In this document: positions 15,937-25,224 of the stretch, piece by piece
Layout: the number at the start of each line of letters is the position of its first letter
Numbering within the stretch: position 1 is the stretch's first letter
Source of the DNA: JAABRU01 sp050180235
Lineage (GTDB): Bacteria > Desulfobacterota > Desulfobacteria > Desulfobacterales > Desulfococcaceae
Reading direction: 5' to 3'
DNA length: 64,000 nucleotides
NCBI GenBank assembly: GCA_050180235.1
Contig: JBFXEJ010000017.1
Coordinates: 1-64,000 of the forward strand
Position numbers and translations under genes: made by a program
Notes under the pieces: model-generated
Databases searched by the model: none
What the model saw: only the letters and a program-made list of their open reading frames with translations
What the model was told of the DNA's origin: nothing

Positions 15937-17148
15937 TCAGGAATTGCCGCGGCTCTCCCGCCCGGCTGTCACAATATCACGTTCTGCTGCCCATTGCCCG
16001 ATGTCCTCTTTTTTAATGGCAGCAGCCATAAGCCGGGGAAAAAGATCGGGCGTGCAGGCAAACGCGGGCGCGCCCAAAGCAGACATCTTTGCCGCCAGTT
16101 CTTTATCGTAAATGGGCGCTCCTTCGTCACTCAGCGCCAGAAGGGTAATGAACTGAACACCGGAAGCAATAAGCTCCTGGGTGCGGCTGAGCAGCTCTTG
16201 GGCAACTCCGCCTTCATACAGATCGGAAATGAGAACGAAAATGGTATTTCGCGGCTCCCGGATCAGGGTCTGGCAATAGGCCACAGCCTTGTTGATAAAA
16301 GTGCCGCCCCCAAGCTGTGTTCCGAACAGCACTTCAACCGGATCATCAAGTTTGTCTGTGAGATCCGCCACAGCCGTGTCAAAGACAATCAGCCGGGTGG
16401 AAACTGCGGGCAAAGTGGCCATTACTGCGCCGAATATGCTGGAATACACCACTGACGAGGCCATAGAGCCGCTCTGGTCAATGGCCAGAATAATGTCACG
16501 CTGGGTGCGCCGGGACTTGCGTCCGAACCCGATTAAGCGTTCCGGGATAATGGTTTTATATTCCGGCTGATAATGGTGCAAATTGGCCCGGATGGTTCGG
16601 TGCCAGTCCATTTCCGGAAGACGCGGCCTGCGGTTGCGGACTGCCCGGTTCAGAGCTCCGGTCACTGCGGTTTTCATGGGCTCTTCCAGCTTTTTCATCA
16701 ATTCGTCAACCACCCTGCGGACTACGGCACGCGCGGTTTCTTTAGTGCGGCTGGGAATCACACTGCTGAGGGCAATCAGACTGGCCACAAGGTGAACATC
16801 CGGTTCCGCAGCTTCGAGCATTTCCGGTTCCAGTAACATGCGCTGCAAATCAAGACGCTTGAGCGCATCCTGCTGCATGACCCGGACTATGCTTTTGGGA
16901 AAATATTTGCGTATATCTCCCAGCCACCGGGAGACCGTGGGGCTTGAAGCTCCGGAACCGCCGCGCCCCTGACGCCCCAGACCGCGTTCCGGGCCCGCGT
17001 CGTATAATGCCTGAAGGACCAGATCCATAGCGGTATCCTCACTGCTCAGGCCGATACCGATACCGTCCGCTTCTTCACCGCCGAGAATCAGGCGCCAGCG
17101 CCGCTGGCGTTCTTCCGCTGGTTCAGAATGTAAGGAAGTGTCTGACAT
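15937..17148 (-). CDS. VWA-domain protein of the MoxR/DUF5682 cluster
   Basis: A 403-residue cytosolic protein. An all-helical N-terminal half (about 1-215) is followed by a von Willebrand A domain with an intact metal site: DQSGSM (DxSxS), the Thr in GGGTFI and the Asp in LISDLYEGG. VWA proteins of this kind work with MoxR AAA+ ATPases as substrate adaptors or chaperones. It is the last gene of the SWIM-DUF5691-MoxR-DUF5682-VWA set on the same strand, separated from DUF5682 by 423 bases with two family B elements, so it may have its own promoter. Confidence 0.88.
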   Translation of the reverse strand: MSDTSLHSEPAEERQRRWRLILGGEEADGIGIGLSSEDTAMDLVLQALYDAGPERGLGRQGRGGSGASSPTVSRWLGDIRKYFPKSIVRVMQQDALKRLDLQRMLLEPEMLEAAEPDVHLVASLIALSSVIPSRTKETARAVVRRVVDELMKKLEEPMKTAVTGALNRAVRNRRPRLPEMDWHRTIRANLHHYQPEYKTIIPERLIGFGRKSRRTQRDIILAIDQSGSMASSVVYSSIFGAVMATLPAVSTRLIVFDTAVADLTDKLDDPVEVLFGTQLGGGTFINKAVAYCQTLIREPRNTIFVLISDLYEGGVAQELLSRTQELIASGVQFITLLALSDEGAPIYDKELAAKMSALGAPAFACTPDLFPRLMAAAIKKEDIGQWAAERDIVTAGRESRGNS

Positions 17149-17176
17149 AATTTTTTTATCCGCTAAACGAAAATTA

Positions 17177-17235
17177 ATACCGATTCTCCATTGAAAACAT
17201 GCTGATATTGGATCAAATCAATGGCGATTCGGCAT
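17177..17235. repeat. Short family B element
   Basis: ATACCGATTCTCCATTGA and TCAATGGCGATTCGGCAT are terminal inverted repeats around GATATTGGATCAA. It is only 59 bp long, a minimal form of the family. Confidence 0.7.
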
Positions 17236-17317
17236 GATGCTGATCCGAACTCTGCGAAAATCTGAGCAATTTGCGGATTGCTGTCCGCAGATTTCACAGA
17301 TTTTCGCAGATTGTTTC

Positions 17318-17375
17318 ATACCGTTTCCCCGCTGAAAAATACTGATATTGGATCAAATCAATGTCGATTCGGTAT
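17318..17375. repeat. Short family B element
   Basis: ATACCGTTTCCCCGCTGA and TCAATGTCGATTCGGTAT flank the same GATATTGGATCAA core as the copy 140 bases away. Confidence 0.65.
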
Positions 17376-17571
17376 AAAAACAGATTGCCCGCTCCCCCAC
17401 TCCGCGTCAATGCCATTACGTTTACGTTAAGGACAAAGGAGTCCCGAACTGAAAGTTTGGGACATGAAATGATTCACAAAATCCGGCCAAAATTCCGTTT
17501 CACTTCATTTCGGCACTCCGGAAATTCCCTGATCCGGGGCCTTGACACGAATAACGGGAATGAGAAAACAA

Positions 17572-19908
17572 TTATAATCCCAATAACTTTGCCGCTTCTG
17601 TTACCGCCCTGTCGCCCCATTCCTTATTGAAATGCCCGGTTTTTCCATGCGCATGAGCGGCGGTTCGGGTGGAGGTCTTCTGCCGCGTTTTCACCCGGGA
17701 GCCAAGCTGCTGCCGTTCTGGAGGAGAAAAGGTGCTGAAGGTTCTCCGCATTAACGGCAGCAGCTCGGTAAAGCGATCCGATGGCAGTTCGCAGACCCAG
17801 GCATCGAGCACATCCCAAAGATTGCTGTCGTGAAAAAGAATCATTCCGCTTCCTTCCAGAAAACCCTGAACCCAGGCGGCTGCCATTGCCGTTTCATTTC
17901 CCGGAGATACGGCCAGAGACATAAGCCGGGCTGTTTCCTCACGTTCAATCTCATTTTTATCAAAAAGCAGGCGGCACACCTTTCCCCGCACCAGGGCATT
18001 GATGGTATCGCTGCTGAGTATGCCGCGCAGGGCTGCTGTCCACGCACCGCGATGGGCCTCATTTTCCAGCAGAAAGACTGCGTGATTTGCCGCTGTTATT
18101 TTTCCGTTCATGGACTGGGCCGCATCTTCATCCAGAGACTGGCACGCGGGCTGCAGACCGATACAGATGCGGGCAATCAGGCCGTCAACCACTTCGCCCA
18201 CCATAGCGGAATCGCTCTGGCGCACATTGCCGTAGCGCAATATCGTCACCAAAGACGGAAGTGCCTGCATAAGCCCTGTGACATCATTGGTCTGTGCAGA
18301 ACGTGAGCGGAGAGCGCTGACCACCGGATCAACCGTAGCCGGGAGTTCCGAAAGCAGCACAGCGTTGATCAACCCGGCAAGCTCCGCGATGCTTTCGGTT
18401 TTTTTGGCTGTATGAACCGCTTTTGCAGTCGCGGCCAGTTCCACAGTGGTTCCCCACATGGCCGCTTCAATAACGGTTACGACAAATTCCGGCTGCCATT
18501 TGATATGCCAGTATTCATGGAAAGTGCCTTTTTTTCCGTAACCGCCCTGAACCTGCTTCCCCCAGGGAATGTTCAGAAGGTTGAGCCGGTGCAGCAGATG
18601 GCTTCGGGCCAGACCGTTGGGCGTGCGCAGATCCAGATCAATCTCTTCGGTGTCTGCCGATGGTTTGAGGCGAAGGCTTCTCTGCTGTTTTTCAAGGTCG
18701 GTCTGGAGGGGCACTTTGGGCGTATCGGCCGGAGTTGATCCCATCCGCTCGCCGATGAGCAGGCGATCCCGGATAAAAATCATGGGGGAGCGATCACCGA
18801 AGCAGAGCACGGACTGGGTCGCGTCATTGAGTTCCTCAAGTCCGGGAAAAGGGCGCTGACGCATTGCGGCCAGGGACTCGGCCAGACGAACCGCATCGAT
18901 GATGTGGGCTGTGGAGGCGTCAAGATCGGCTTTTCGCAGCAGTTCAGCCACCCGGATAAACCAGCGCGTGGCCAGAAGGCTTGGCGTCTGCCCGGTATCC
19001 TCCCGGCGATGATGCCAGAGATGCTCATACCAGCCCGGCGCACTTATGCCCGCGCCGTATCCGCTCCGGCGGGCCAGCCGACCGTAAGTCCAGGGAATCC
19101 AGGTGGTTTCCACCCTGATTTTGGGGAGCCCCCGCAGCAGTTCATTGTCATCTTTGACTTTTGCATCCGCGACAAGCGCGGGCACATGCCAGGCCCCGCA
19201 CACGACCGCGATATTTTCATACCCCTGTTTTTCCGCCACACGGATGGTCTTCCGCATCCAGGCTTCCCGGCGCTGTTCCCGAAGCCTTTCATCCCCGCTG
19301 TAAAGGCTGGGAAACTGCTCCCGCAGGCCTGTCATGACATCCGCAATGGCCCTGAACAGTTCTCCGCTGTCAAGGCGTTCCTCCACAGCATGTTCCCACC
19401 ATGCCTCCCCGTCCTCATATCCGGCATGGCGTGCAAACCAGTCCAGAGGATCTGCGGGATCCGGCCGGTCGCCGGTGGGAGAATCGCTGGGTTCCTCCGC
19501 ACGCTCCTCCTGCGTTTCGACTGTTTCCGGAACAGGAGATTCTGTCCCGGATGACGGAGCATCCGCGGTCTGTTCCTGACTGAGGGCAAGCTGATGTCTC
19601 TGGGGGAGATCCATGAACTGCACCGGAATATTACGCTTAAGAGCAAACCGCATGGCCTGCCATTCCGGGGAAAATTCGGCAAAGGGATAAAATACGGATC
19701 GAAGCGGGTTCTGCCCGTCATATATCAGCAGCGCGACCGGAGGGTTCATGTCCTCCCGGCCTGCCAGACCGATATATTCATCAGCATCCGGCGGGCCTTC
19801 GATGAGCAGATAATCCGGTTTCATCTCGTCCAGAGATCGGATCAGATTGCCCGCCGATCCCGGTCCGTGATGGCGGATGCCAAACACTGTGAATGGGGAT
19901 TTTTTCAT
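17572..19908 (-). CDS. DUF5682 family protein
   Basis: A 778-residue protein of the DUF5682 family, function unproven. The N-terminus carries FGIRHHGPGSA (residues about 9-19) and LLIEGPPDADEY. These His and Glu-x-Pro motifs recall the Tiki/TraB/EreA/ChaN hydrolase-like superfamily, and a later YENIAVVCGAWHVPAL repeats a G-x-x-H pattern, so a metal-dependent hydrolase is plausible. A charged, Pro/Glu-rich linker (about 115-155) and a helical C-terminal half follow. It starts 6 bases after the MoxR gene ends and belongs to that operon. Confidence 0.85.
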   Translation of the reverse strand: MKKSPFTVFGIRHHGPGSAGNLIRSLDEMKPDYLLIEGPPDADEYIGLAGREDMNPPVALLIYDGQNPLRSVFYPFAEFSPEWQAMRFALKRNIPVQFMDLPQRHQLALSQEQTADAPSSGTESPVPETVETQEERAEEPSDSPTGDRPDPADPLDWFARHAGYEDGEAWWEHAVEERLDSGELFRAIADVMTGLREQFPSLYSGDERLREQRREAWMRKTIRVAEKQGYENIAVVCGAWHVPALVADAKVKDDNELLRGLPKIRVETTWIPWTYGRLARRSGYGAGISAPGWYEHLWHHRREDTGQTPSLLATRWFIRVAELLRKADLDASTAHIIDAVRLAESLAAMRQRPFPGLEELNDATQSVLCFGDRSPMIFIRDRLLIGERMGSTPADTPKVPLQTDLEKQQRSLRLKPSADTEEIDLDLRTPNGLARSHLLHRLNLLNIPWGKQVQGGYGKKGTFHEYWHIKWQPEFVVTVIEAAMWGTTVELAATAKAVHTAKKTESIAELAGLINAVLLSELPATVDPVVSALRSRSAQTNDVTGLMQALPSLVTILRYGNVRQSDSAMVGEVVDGLIARICIGLQPACQSLDEDAAQSMNGKITAANHAVFLLENEAHRGAWTAALRGILSSDTINALVRGKVCRLLFDKNEIEREETARLMSLAVSPGNETAMAAAWVQGFLEGSGMILFHDSNLWDVLDAWVCELPSDRFTELLPLMRRTFSTFSPPERQQLGSRVKTRQKTSTRTAAHAHGKTGHFNKEWGDRAVTEAAKLLGL

Positions 19909-19914
19909 GGCCGG

Positions 19915-21003
19915 TTATCCGATGGCATTCCTGTCACGGCAGGCCCGGTAAAGGTCTTTCCAGTCTTTGCGCTCCTTGACAACGGTTTCAAGATATTCCT
20001 GAAAGACAATCTTGTCCTGAACCGGGTCTTTGACAACCGCGCCGATAAGTCCGGAAGCCATATCCTCAGCCGTCAGAATGCCGTCACTGAAATGTCCGCT
20101 TAAGGCCATGCCGCTGTTGATGACCGATATGGCCTCAGCCGTGCTCAGGGTGCTGCTGGGCGATTTGATTTTGGTCTTGCCGTCTATGGTTTTTCCCTCC
20201 CGAAGTTCACGGAAAATGGTCACCAGACGCCGGACTTCACTGGAGGCAGGCGGTTCCGCAGGGAGTTCCAGCGCTCGCCCGATTTCCCGCACCCGTTTTT
20301 CCACAATTGCGACCTCCTCTTCCAGACGGGCCGGCAGCGGCAGCACAACCGTATTGAACCGGCGCTTGAGAGCACTGGACATCTCATTGACCCCTTTGTC
20401 ACGGTTATTGGCTGTGGCAATCACATTGAAACCCCGCATGGCCTGCTGCTCCCGGCTGAGTTCGGGAATGGGGAGCGTTTTTTCTGATAAAATGGTGATC
20501 AGGGTGTCCTGCACGTCAGACGGAATCCGGGAGAGTTCCTCAACCCGTGCAATTTTGCCGTTTTTCATGGCATTCATCATGGGACTGGGAACCAGGGCCT
20601 CCTCGCTGGGGCCGTGAGCGAGCAGATGCGCGTAGTTCCAGCCGTAACGGATCTGTTCCTCACCGGTTCCCGCAGTTCCCTGAATGAGACATGTGGAATC
20701 TCCGGAAATGGCTGCGGACAGATGCTCGGAGACCCAGGTTTTCCCGGTTCCCGGAACCCCGAAAAGCAGCAGACCCCGATCCGTGACCAAAGTCGCGACA
20801 GCAATCTCCATCAGGCGCCGATCCCCGATATATTTGGCGGAAACCTCAAAACCGTTGTCCAGTTTGCCCCCGAGCAGGTAGGTGACGACTGACCAGGGAG
20901 ACATTTTCCAGTTTGCGGGTTTCTGCCGGGTATCCGCACGGATCAGTTCCGCAAGCTCCTGTGCAAAATCCTGCTCCGCGTGTTTTCGTAAAACCTCAGT
21001 CAT
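19915..21003 (-). CDS. MoxR-type AAA+ ATPase
   Basis: A 362-residue AAA+ ATPase of the MoxR branch. Walker A is GVPGTGKTW (about residues 81-89), the Walker B region KIARVEELSRIP, sensor 1 NVIATANNRDKG; RRFNTVVLPLP is the typical arginine-finger and linker segment. MoxR ATPases remodel protein complexes together with VWA proteins, one of which is encoded in this cluster. Its ATG overlaps the stop of the DUF5691 gene (ATGA), showing translational coupling. Confidence 0.92.
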   Translation of the reverse strand: MTEVLRKHAEQDFAQELAELIRADTRQKPANWKMSPWSVVTYLLGGKLDNGFEVSAKYIGDRRLMEIAVATLVTDRGLLLFGVPGTGKTWVSEHLSAAISGDSTCLIQGTAGTGEEQIRYGWNYAHLLAHGPSEEALVPSPMMNAMKNGKIARVEELSRIPSDVQDTLITILSEKTLPIPELSREQQAMRGFNVIATANNRDKGVNEMSSALKRRFNTVVLPLPARLEEEVAIVEKRVREIGRALELPAEPPASSEVRRLVTIFRELREGKTIDGKTKIKSPSSTLSTAEAISVINSGMALSGHFSDGILTAEDMASGLIGAVVKDPVQDKIVFQEYLETVVKERKDWKDLYRACRDRNAIG

Positions 21004-22511
21004 GACAACTCCTTGTGCAACTCAATGCGCAATTTGATGATTTCAAAAAATTCATAACCGGTTTCCGCATAATAGGGCCAGTTCTCATGAGCCTCCGGCC
21101 ATCCCGTCAATGCCGAAACCAAAACATCCGGGTGAATGAATAAGGCCATATCTTTGATATAGGCCCTCAGTGTCCAGTCCTGCCGGCGCCGGGAAATGGC
21201 GGACTTCACGACTGTCAGAACGGTTTTGCTGAGTTCAGGGCCCCAGATTTCCGGATCATTGGAATGGATCAGGCTCTCAATAACGCTGATGCTGTCAGGT
21301 GACAGGCTTGATGCCACCCATTTCTCCAGATCAGACCGGGGCATAGCTTTCATGAGCGCATCCCGGTCGGGCTGAAATTTGCCGGTTTTTCCGGACTCAA
21401 GCAGGGCTGTGATCCATGAGGGATCATGCTGCGTGATGGCAGCATTTGCCAGTCCCATGAAAAGCGCCTCTTTCCATTCTGACTTTCGGATGGCCTTCAA
21501 AATCTCTTTGGGAGAAAAATTCCCTCTTTCCTGCCACCAGCCCAGCGGGGTAAAGGAAACCATCCACATAAGCATGGCCGCGCGGGAACCCAGTCCGGAA
21601 ACAGCTTTGTCAAGAATGCTGTCGCGTTTCATGGGCTCATTGATTTCTTCCGGAGGTTCAACTTTGCATGTGGTTCTCAGCAGTCCCTTTTCCATGGAAA
21701 CACAGTCTTTCATCCGCTCCTGCATACGCAGGGCCAGAGCGGAAGAGGGGAGTTGGGACAGCAGAGAGGCAAGTGCGCGGCGAACCTCTATACTGCGGTC
21801 ATCCAGCAGACTTTCGAGCACGGGTTCATCGTCCGGACTCAGGCTGTGCTGAAACAGGGCGATGAGTTTGCTTCGGTTTGAAGCTGTTTCCCCCTTCAGA
21901 CCTTCCTGAATCAAGGCACGGCTTTTTGCAGGCTCCTTTTCCCGAACGCGAATCATGTATTCGCACCGTTCGCTCAGGGTTCCTTCTTCCCACAGGCGTG
22001 TTTCGGACTGTTCCATATCCTTTTCTGTAGCCGCTGCCCAGCGCCAATCGGGATTTTTCTGCGCGATCCACCGACCCCGCGGACCGATACATCCTCTGAC
22101 CGCAGACCGATACACTGGTGTTTCTGTGGCAAACCGGAGCAGTGCCGGAAGCGCCCGAAACCGCGGACGGGTATTGCTGCCGGAAGCTCCGGCAATCCAT
22201 TCAGATACAAGCCGGGGCCAGGGTTTTGCAAGGGCTTCCCGGAGAATGCGGCCGGCCGCGGGAGTGCAGGTTTTGCGATTATCTTCGGGCGACTGTGTCA
22301 GGGAAACAAAATCTTCGGTCTCCGGAAGAAAGGCCGCAGTTTCAAAAACCCATGCCAGCGCGCATTGATGCAGAAGCTGCTCCTCTTTGCTGACCGGCAG
22401 CGCCGCAATGTTCTGAAACATCCGGGAAACAACATCTGACACGCCTTCTGCTGTTCCTGCACTCTCCCGGCGGGTTCCCACAAAAAGCTGTTTTGCAAGT
22501 GTGTCAATCAT
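21000..22511 (-). CDS. DUF5691 family protein
   Basis: A 503-residue soluble protein of the DUF5691 family with no known activity. It is mostly alpha-helical; the middle (about 215-275: LLDDRSIEVRRALASLLSQLP) looks like HEAT-type repeats suited to protein binding. It begins 4 bases after the SWIM gene and overlaps the MoxR gene by 4 bases. It is probably a scaffold in the MoxR/VWA machinery; that is inference from context only. Confidence 0.82.
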   Translation of the reverse strand: MIDTLAKQLFVGTRRESAGTAEGVSDVVSRMFQNIAALPVSKEEQLLHQCALAWVFETAAFLPETEDFVSLTQSPEDNRKTCTPAAGRILREALAKPWPRLVSEWIAGASGSNTRPRFRALPALLRFATETPVYRSAVRGCIGPRGRWIAQKNPDWRWAAATEKDMEQSETRLWEEGTLSERCEYMIRVREKEPAKSRALIQEGLKGETASNRSKLIALFQHSLSPDDEPVLESLLDDRSIEVRRALASLLSQLPSSALALRMQERMKDCVSMEKGLLRTTCKVEPPEEINEPMKRDSILDKAVSGLGSRAAMLMWMVSFTPLGWWQERGNFSPKEILKAIRKSEWKEALFMGLANAAITQHDPSWITALLESGKTGKFQPDRDALMKAMPRSDLEKWVASSLSPDSISVIESLIHSNDPEIWGPELSKTVLTVVKSAISRRRQDWTLRAYIKDMALFIHPDVLVSALTGWPEAHENWPYYAETGYEFFEIIKLRIELHKELS

Positions 22512-22515
22512 TGGT

Positions 22516-23856
22516 TTAAACCGTCACTTCTCCTGAAAAACGGTGGCAGCCTTCCTCATTCCAGCATACCAGCGGCAGTAACGACCGATCTGTCCATTCA
22601 CCGGCAACCGTAAGGCCGTGTCCTCCTGATAAAGCGAGGCATTCCCATACTTCGTGAAATGACGCGTGGGCCTGAATCTTGCGGCCTTCCCTGTCGGAAA
22701 AAAACAGCCTGCTGTCAACCATATGAGGGACCAGATTTTCAATCACCAGAGGATAAAGTGTCATCCAGGGATTCAGGGAAACCGCTTCCGCATATTTTTC
22801 AAGGGCCTGCGCAATGGTTTTTTCTCCGGTTATCCCTTCCATCGGCCTGGAGTCGGAAGTCCGGTTTGCCACCAAAGCCCGCAATGGCAGAGAGCCGGGA
22901 TAAAAAATCAGATCCGCGTCAAGGCAGGTTCCCGGAACCAGCGACACATCAGGGGGCTGACCGCCATAGGAAAACGAAAGCACCAGTGCCGCAGTCTGCG
23001 TGCTTACCTCCCGCAGCCAGACACGCTGTTCTTTCATTTTCGCACTGTCCCGGATGCTCTCGCCCACAACGGCCCATGTGCCTGCAACTGTTTTGCCATG
23101 TGCCATGACCGCTTCCCTGTCAATGGGCCAGCCCGCGGCAGTCCTCACATCCGCCTGCCGGTCTTCCGGCAGTTCCCGGAAACGCTGAAATGCCCTGATC
23201 AGGAGATAAAGCTTTCCCATCAGAACGGTCAGGTCCGGCAGACAGGTGGCGGATCCGCTGGCCGTGATCCGTGCCATCTGCTGCACCATGCCTGCCGCAC
23301 CCGGAACCTGCGCGTCAACCAGCCGGGCAGCCGCATTTTTCCACACAGCGTCCCCCTGTCCCGGCAGGGAAGCCAGCCCTCCGGCCACCAGATCGCGCAG
23401 CCACAGTTCGCAGTCCGTAAGCCCGCTGATCATGGTTTCAATCCGTTTGTCCTGTTTTTTTGCAACGGCTTCCGGTTCAGCAGGCGCGGCCGCTTTTTTC
23501 TCAGCCTTGGTGACACGGGCTTTTTCCCGATCTTTGCGTTTATCCAGCCAGTCCGAAACCCAATCCGGTGCGGGGTGCTCAGCAACAGTCCCGCTGCCGT
23601 CAGCATAAAGCAGAAACAGGGCCAGCGCATGTTTGCAGGGGAACTTCCGGCTCGGGCAGGAGCATTTGAATGCCGGGCCGTTCAGGTCAATTCTGACTTC
23701 ATAGGGGTTCCTGCCGCTTCCCTGGCAATGCCCCCATACGGCCTCATCACTGTGGCCGAGGAGCGGCCATTTGGAAGGCAAGGCAAGTTTTTTTGCCGCA
23801 GCCGCGGAGGAAGCATCCGGAGCAAGTGCAATAATCTGATCTTTTGTGAAATTCAT
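22516..23856 (-). CDS. SWIM zinc-finger protein
   Basis: A 446-residue protein whose N-terminal region holds a SWIM zinc finger: CSCPSRKFPCKHALAL gives the CxC...CxH ligands at about residue 75. SWIM domains bind DNA or protein. A Lys/Ala-rich linker (about 125-145) follows, then a long, mixed alpha/beta C-terminal region. An ATG at 23892 is also possible; MNFTKDQ at 23856 matches the usual start of such proteins. It is the first gene of the five-gene cluster. Confidence 0.85.
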   Translation of the reverse strand: MNFTKDQIIALAPDASSAAAAKKLALPSKWPLLGHSDEAVWGHCQGSGRNPYEVRIDLNGPAFKCSCPSRKFPCKHALALFLLYADGSGTVAEHPAPDWVSDWLDKRKDREKARVTKAEKKAAAPAEPEAVAKKQDKRIETMISGLTDCELWLRDLVAGGLASLPGQGDAVWKNAAARLVDAQVPGAAGMVQQMARITASGSATCLPDLTVLMGKLYLLIRAFQRFRELPEDRQADVRTAAGWPIDREAVMAHGKTVAGTWAVVGESIRDSAKMKEQRVWLREVSTQTAALVLSFSYGGQPPDVSLVPGTCLDADLIFYPGSLPLRALVANRTSDSRPMEGITGEKTIAQALEKYAEAVSLNPWMTLYPLVIENLVPHMVDSRLFFSDREGRKIQAHASFHEVWECLALSGGHGLTVAGEWTDRSLLPLVCWNEEGCHRFSGEVTV

Positions 23857-23898
23857 AACAGTTTCCATCACATTCGGGCAAGGCCCGGACAAAACTCT

Positions 23899-24129
23899 TT
23901 ACTCTTTATCATTTTTTATGATTTCCTGCCTGTCCTGCTCATACTGATCATAGGTGGGCGTTTTTTCACCGGCCGGCGGTATCGGGTCTTCCCGCTGCAT
24001 TGTCTGTGTGTGGTTAGCGCCTTCATACATACCGCGCAAAAAGCCGTCATAAACTTTATCTTTTTCTGCACACGAAGACAGGCAGAGGACAAAACACGCA
24101 AAAATCAGAATTTTTGAAACTGTTTTCAC
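23899..24129 (-). CDS. Small lipoprotein
   Basis: A small predicted lipoprotein of 76 residues. The GTG at 24129 follows AAAAGGAG and leads directly into a signal peptide ending in the lipobox CLSSC. The mature part is charged (ETPTYDQ-like, EQDRQEIIKNDKE) with no known domain. Two upstream ATGs in frame have no ribosome site. It lies downstream of the ECF/ZraP-like operon and just upstream of the SWIM gene on the same strand. Confidence 0.7.
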   Translation of the reverse strand: MKTVSKILIFACFVLCLSSCAEKDKVYDGFLRGMYEGANHTQTMQREDPIPPAGEKTPTYDQYEQDRQEIIKNDKE

Positions 24130-24347
24130 AATTTTTTCTCCTTTTAATCGAATTGTCACACAATTTCCTTCCATAAACAACATACGGTTTCCGAACAGCA
24201 GGTCAAACCGGCTGATTTTTTTACATCTGAATTTCGCACAGAAAAAACTCTGGGTGACTCTGTGTCACTCTGCGGTCAAAAACAGTCGATCGCGAATTTG
24301 ACCCACTGCCCTTAAAGGAATGCCAAACAGAAAATCTCGTATTCCTT

Positions 24348-24815
24348 TCACTCTTTCCTGCCTGTTACATCATGGAGCCCCAGACTGCCGGAGGAAAACT
24401 GTTCCACAATGATTTCATAAAACCTTCTCTGCTGCGCGGGCGACAGCAGTTCTTTCTCTTCCAGAATATGTGCAATCACTTCTTTTTCCAGTTCTGCCTG
24501 GCGGGTCATAATATGTCCCGCGACAGTGTCAATCTTTGTTCTGTCTGTTGGTTCCCCAAAAAGAAGATCTGCAAGTTCCGCCCGGCTTTGGCGCAGATTT
24601 CTCCGGATGTCAGCCACTCTGGGCAGAAAGGTGCTGCGGATGCGGCTGACCTGTTCCCTCTGGATTTGGCTCAGATCAGGAATAAGATCCAGATACCCTT
24701 TGATGGATGTCAGGCTTTTCCACCGTTTCTCCATATGGAAAAAGATCAGGGACATAGCTGCCAGCATTATCAGCACTGCGGTTCCGAAACCCGCTGCAAA
24801 ACAGACAAAAGGCAA
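24348..24815 (-). CDS. Periplasmic metal-sensor-like protein (ZraP/Spy type)
   Basis: A 155-residue protein with an N-terminal membrane anchor or uncleaved signal (FAAGFGTAVLIMLAAMSLIFF) and an all-helical periplasmic domain. LTPAQ-like motifs are present in IPDLSQIQREQVSRI and LLSPAQQRRFYEII, the pattern of the heavy-metal-resistance/ZraP/CpxP group. It follows the sigma and anti-sigma genes on the same strand, suggesting an envelope-stress module. Confidence 0.75.
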   Translation of the reverse strand: MPFVCFAAGFGTAVLIMLAAMSLIFFHMEKRWKSLTSIKGYLDLIPDLSQIQREQVSRIRSTFLPRVADIRRNLRQSRAELADLLFGEPTDRTKIDTVAGHIMTRQAELEKEVIAHILEEKELLSPAQQRRFYEIIVEQFSSGSLGLHDVTGRKE

Positions 24816-24845
24816 GATATTTTTCTCCTTGTGTATGGAAAGAAT

Positions 24846-25220
24846 TCAAAGAAGATTAAAATAAATACGGCCTAGGGAACAGGGCGGAAAATCTCCGAAT
24901 TCATCCAGAGTTCCGTTATTTTTCTTTTTAATGGCAAAGAGGGTATCAAAGAAATACGCAAAAAAATACAGCATTCTGGAAGCCCATGTTCGTGTTTGCG
25001 GTATATCCGCTGTTTTCATCATCAGATTCCGCACAAATTCATCACCCACACTTTCCGGAGGAAGTCCGGCAAGCAGACTGTCCGCGTGTTTGAAATCATT
25101 CCACGTCTGCCTGCATTCCGCACACTGCGACAGGTGTTTTTCCATCTCCCCGGCTTTTTCCGCGTCCAATTCCCCGTCAAGATACGCGGAAATTTTTTTT
25201 CCCTTGTTCCGGCATTTCAT
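24846..25220 (-). CDS. Anti-sigma factor (zf-HC2 domain)
   Basis: A 124-residue anti-sigma factor. Residues 8-40 contain ISAYLDGELD and the zinc ligands HLSQCAECR (HxxxCxxC) of the zf-HC2 domain, which sequesters ECF sigma factors. A hydrophobic stretch (MLYFFAYFFDTLFAI) may anchor it in the membrane. It lies 4 bases downstream of the sigma gene, the usual order. The C-terminus after the membrane stretch is short, with no periplasmic sensor domain. Confidence 0.88.
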   Translation of the reverse strand: MKCRNKGKKISAYLDGELDAEKAGEMEKHLSQCAECRQTWNDFKHADSLLAGLPPESVGDEFVRNLMMKTADIPQTRTWASRMLYFFAYFFDTLFAIKKKNNGTLDEFGDFPPCSLGRIYFNLL

Positions 25221-25224
25221 TCGC

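Larger units (their letters stand above)
17149..17571. other. Intergenic region with two family B elements
   Basis: This stretch separates the VWA gene from the rest of its cluster. It contains two short family B elements (17177-17235 and 17318-17375) and a CCCGAACTGAAAGTTTGGGA palindrome near 17443. Nothing else is recognised. Confidence 0.5.

Noticed and set aside
22666..24117. A 483-residue open frame on the + strand
   Set aside because: It runs antisense to the SWIM gene and the small lipoprotein gene, has no domain or ribosome site and is Pro/Arg/His-rich, as expected of a shadow frame in GC-richer coding DNA.
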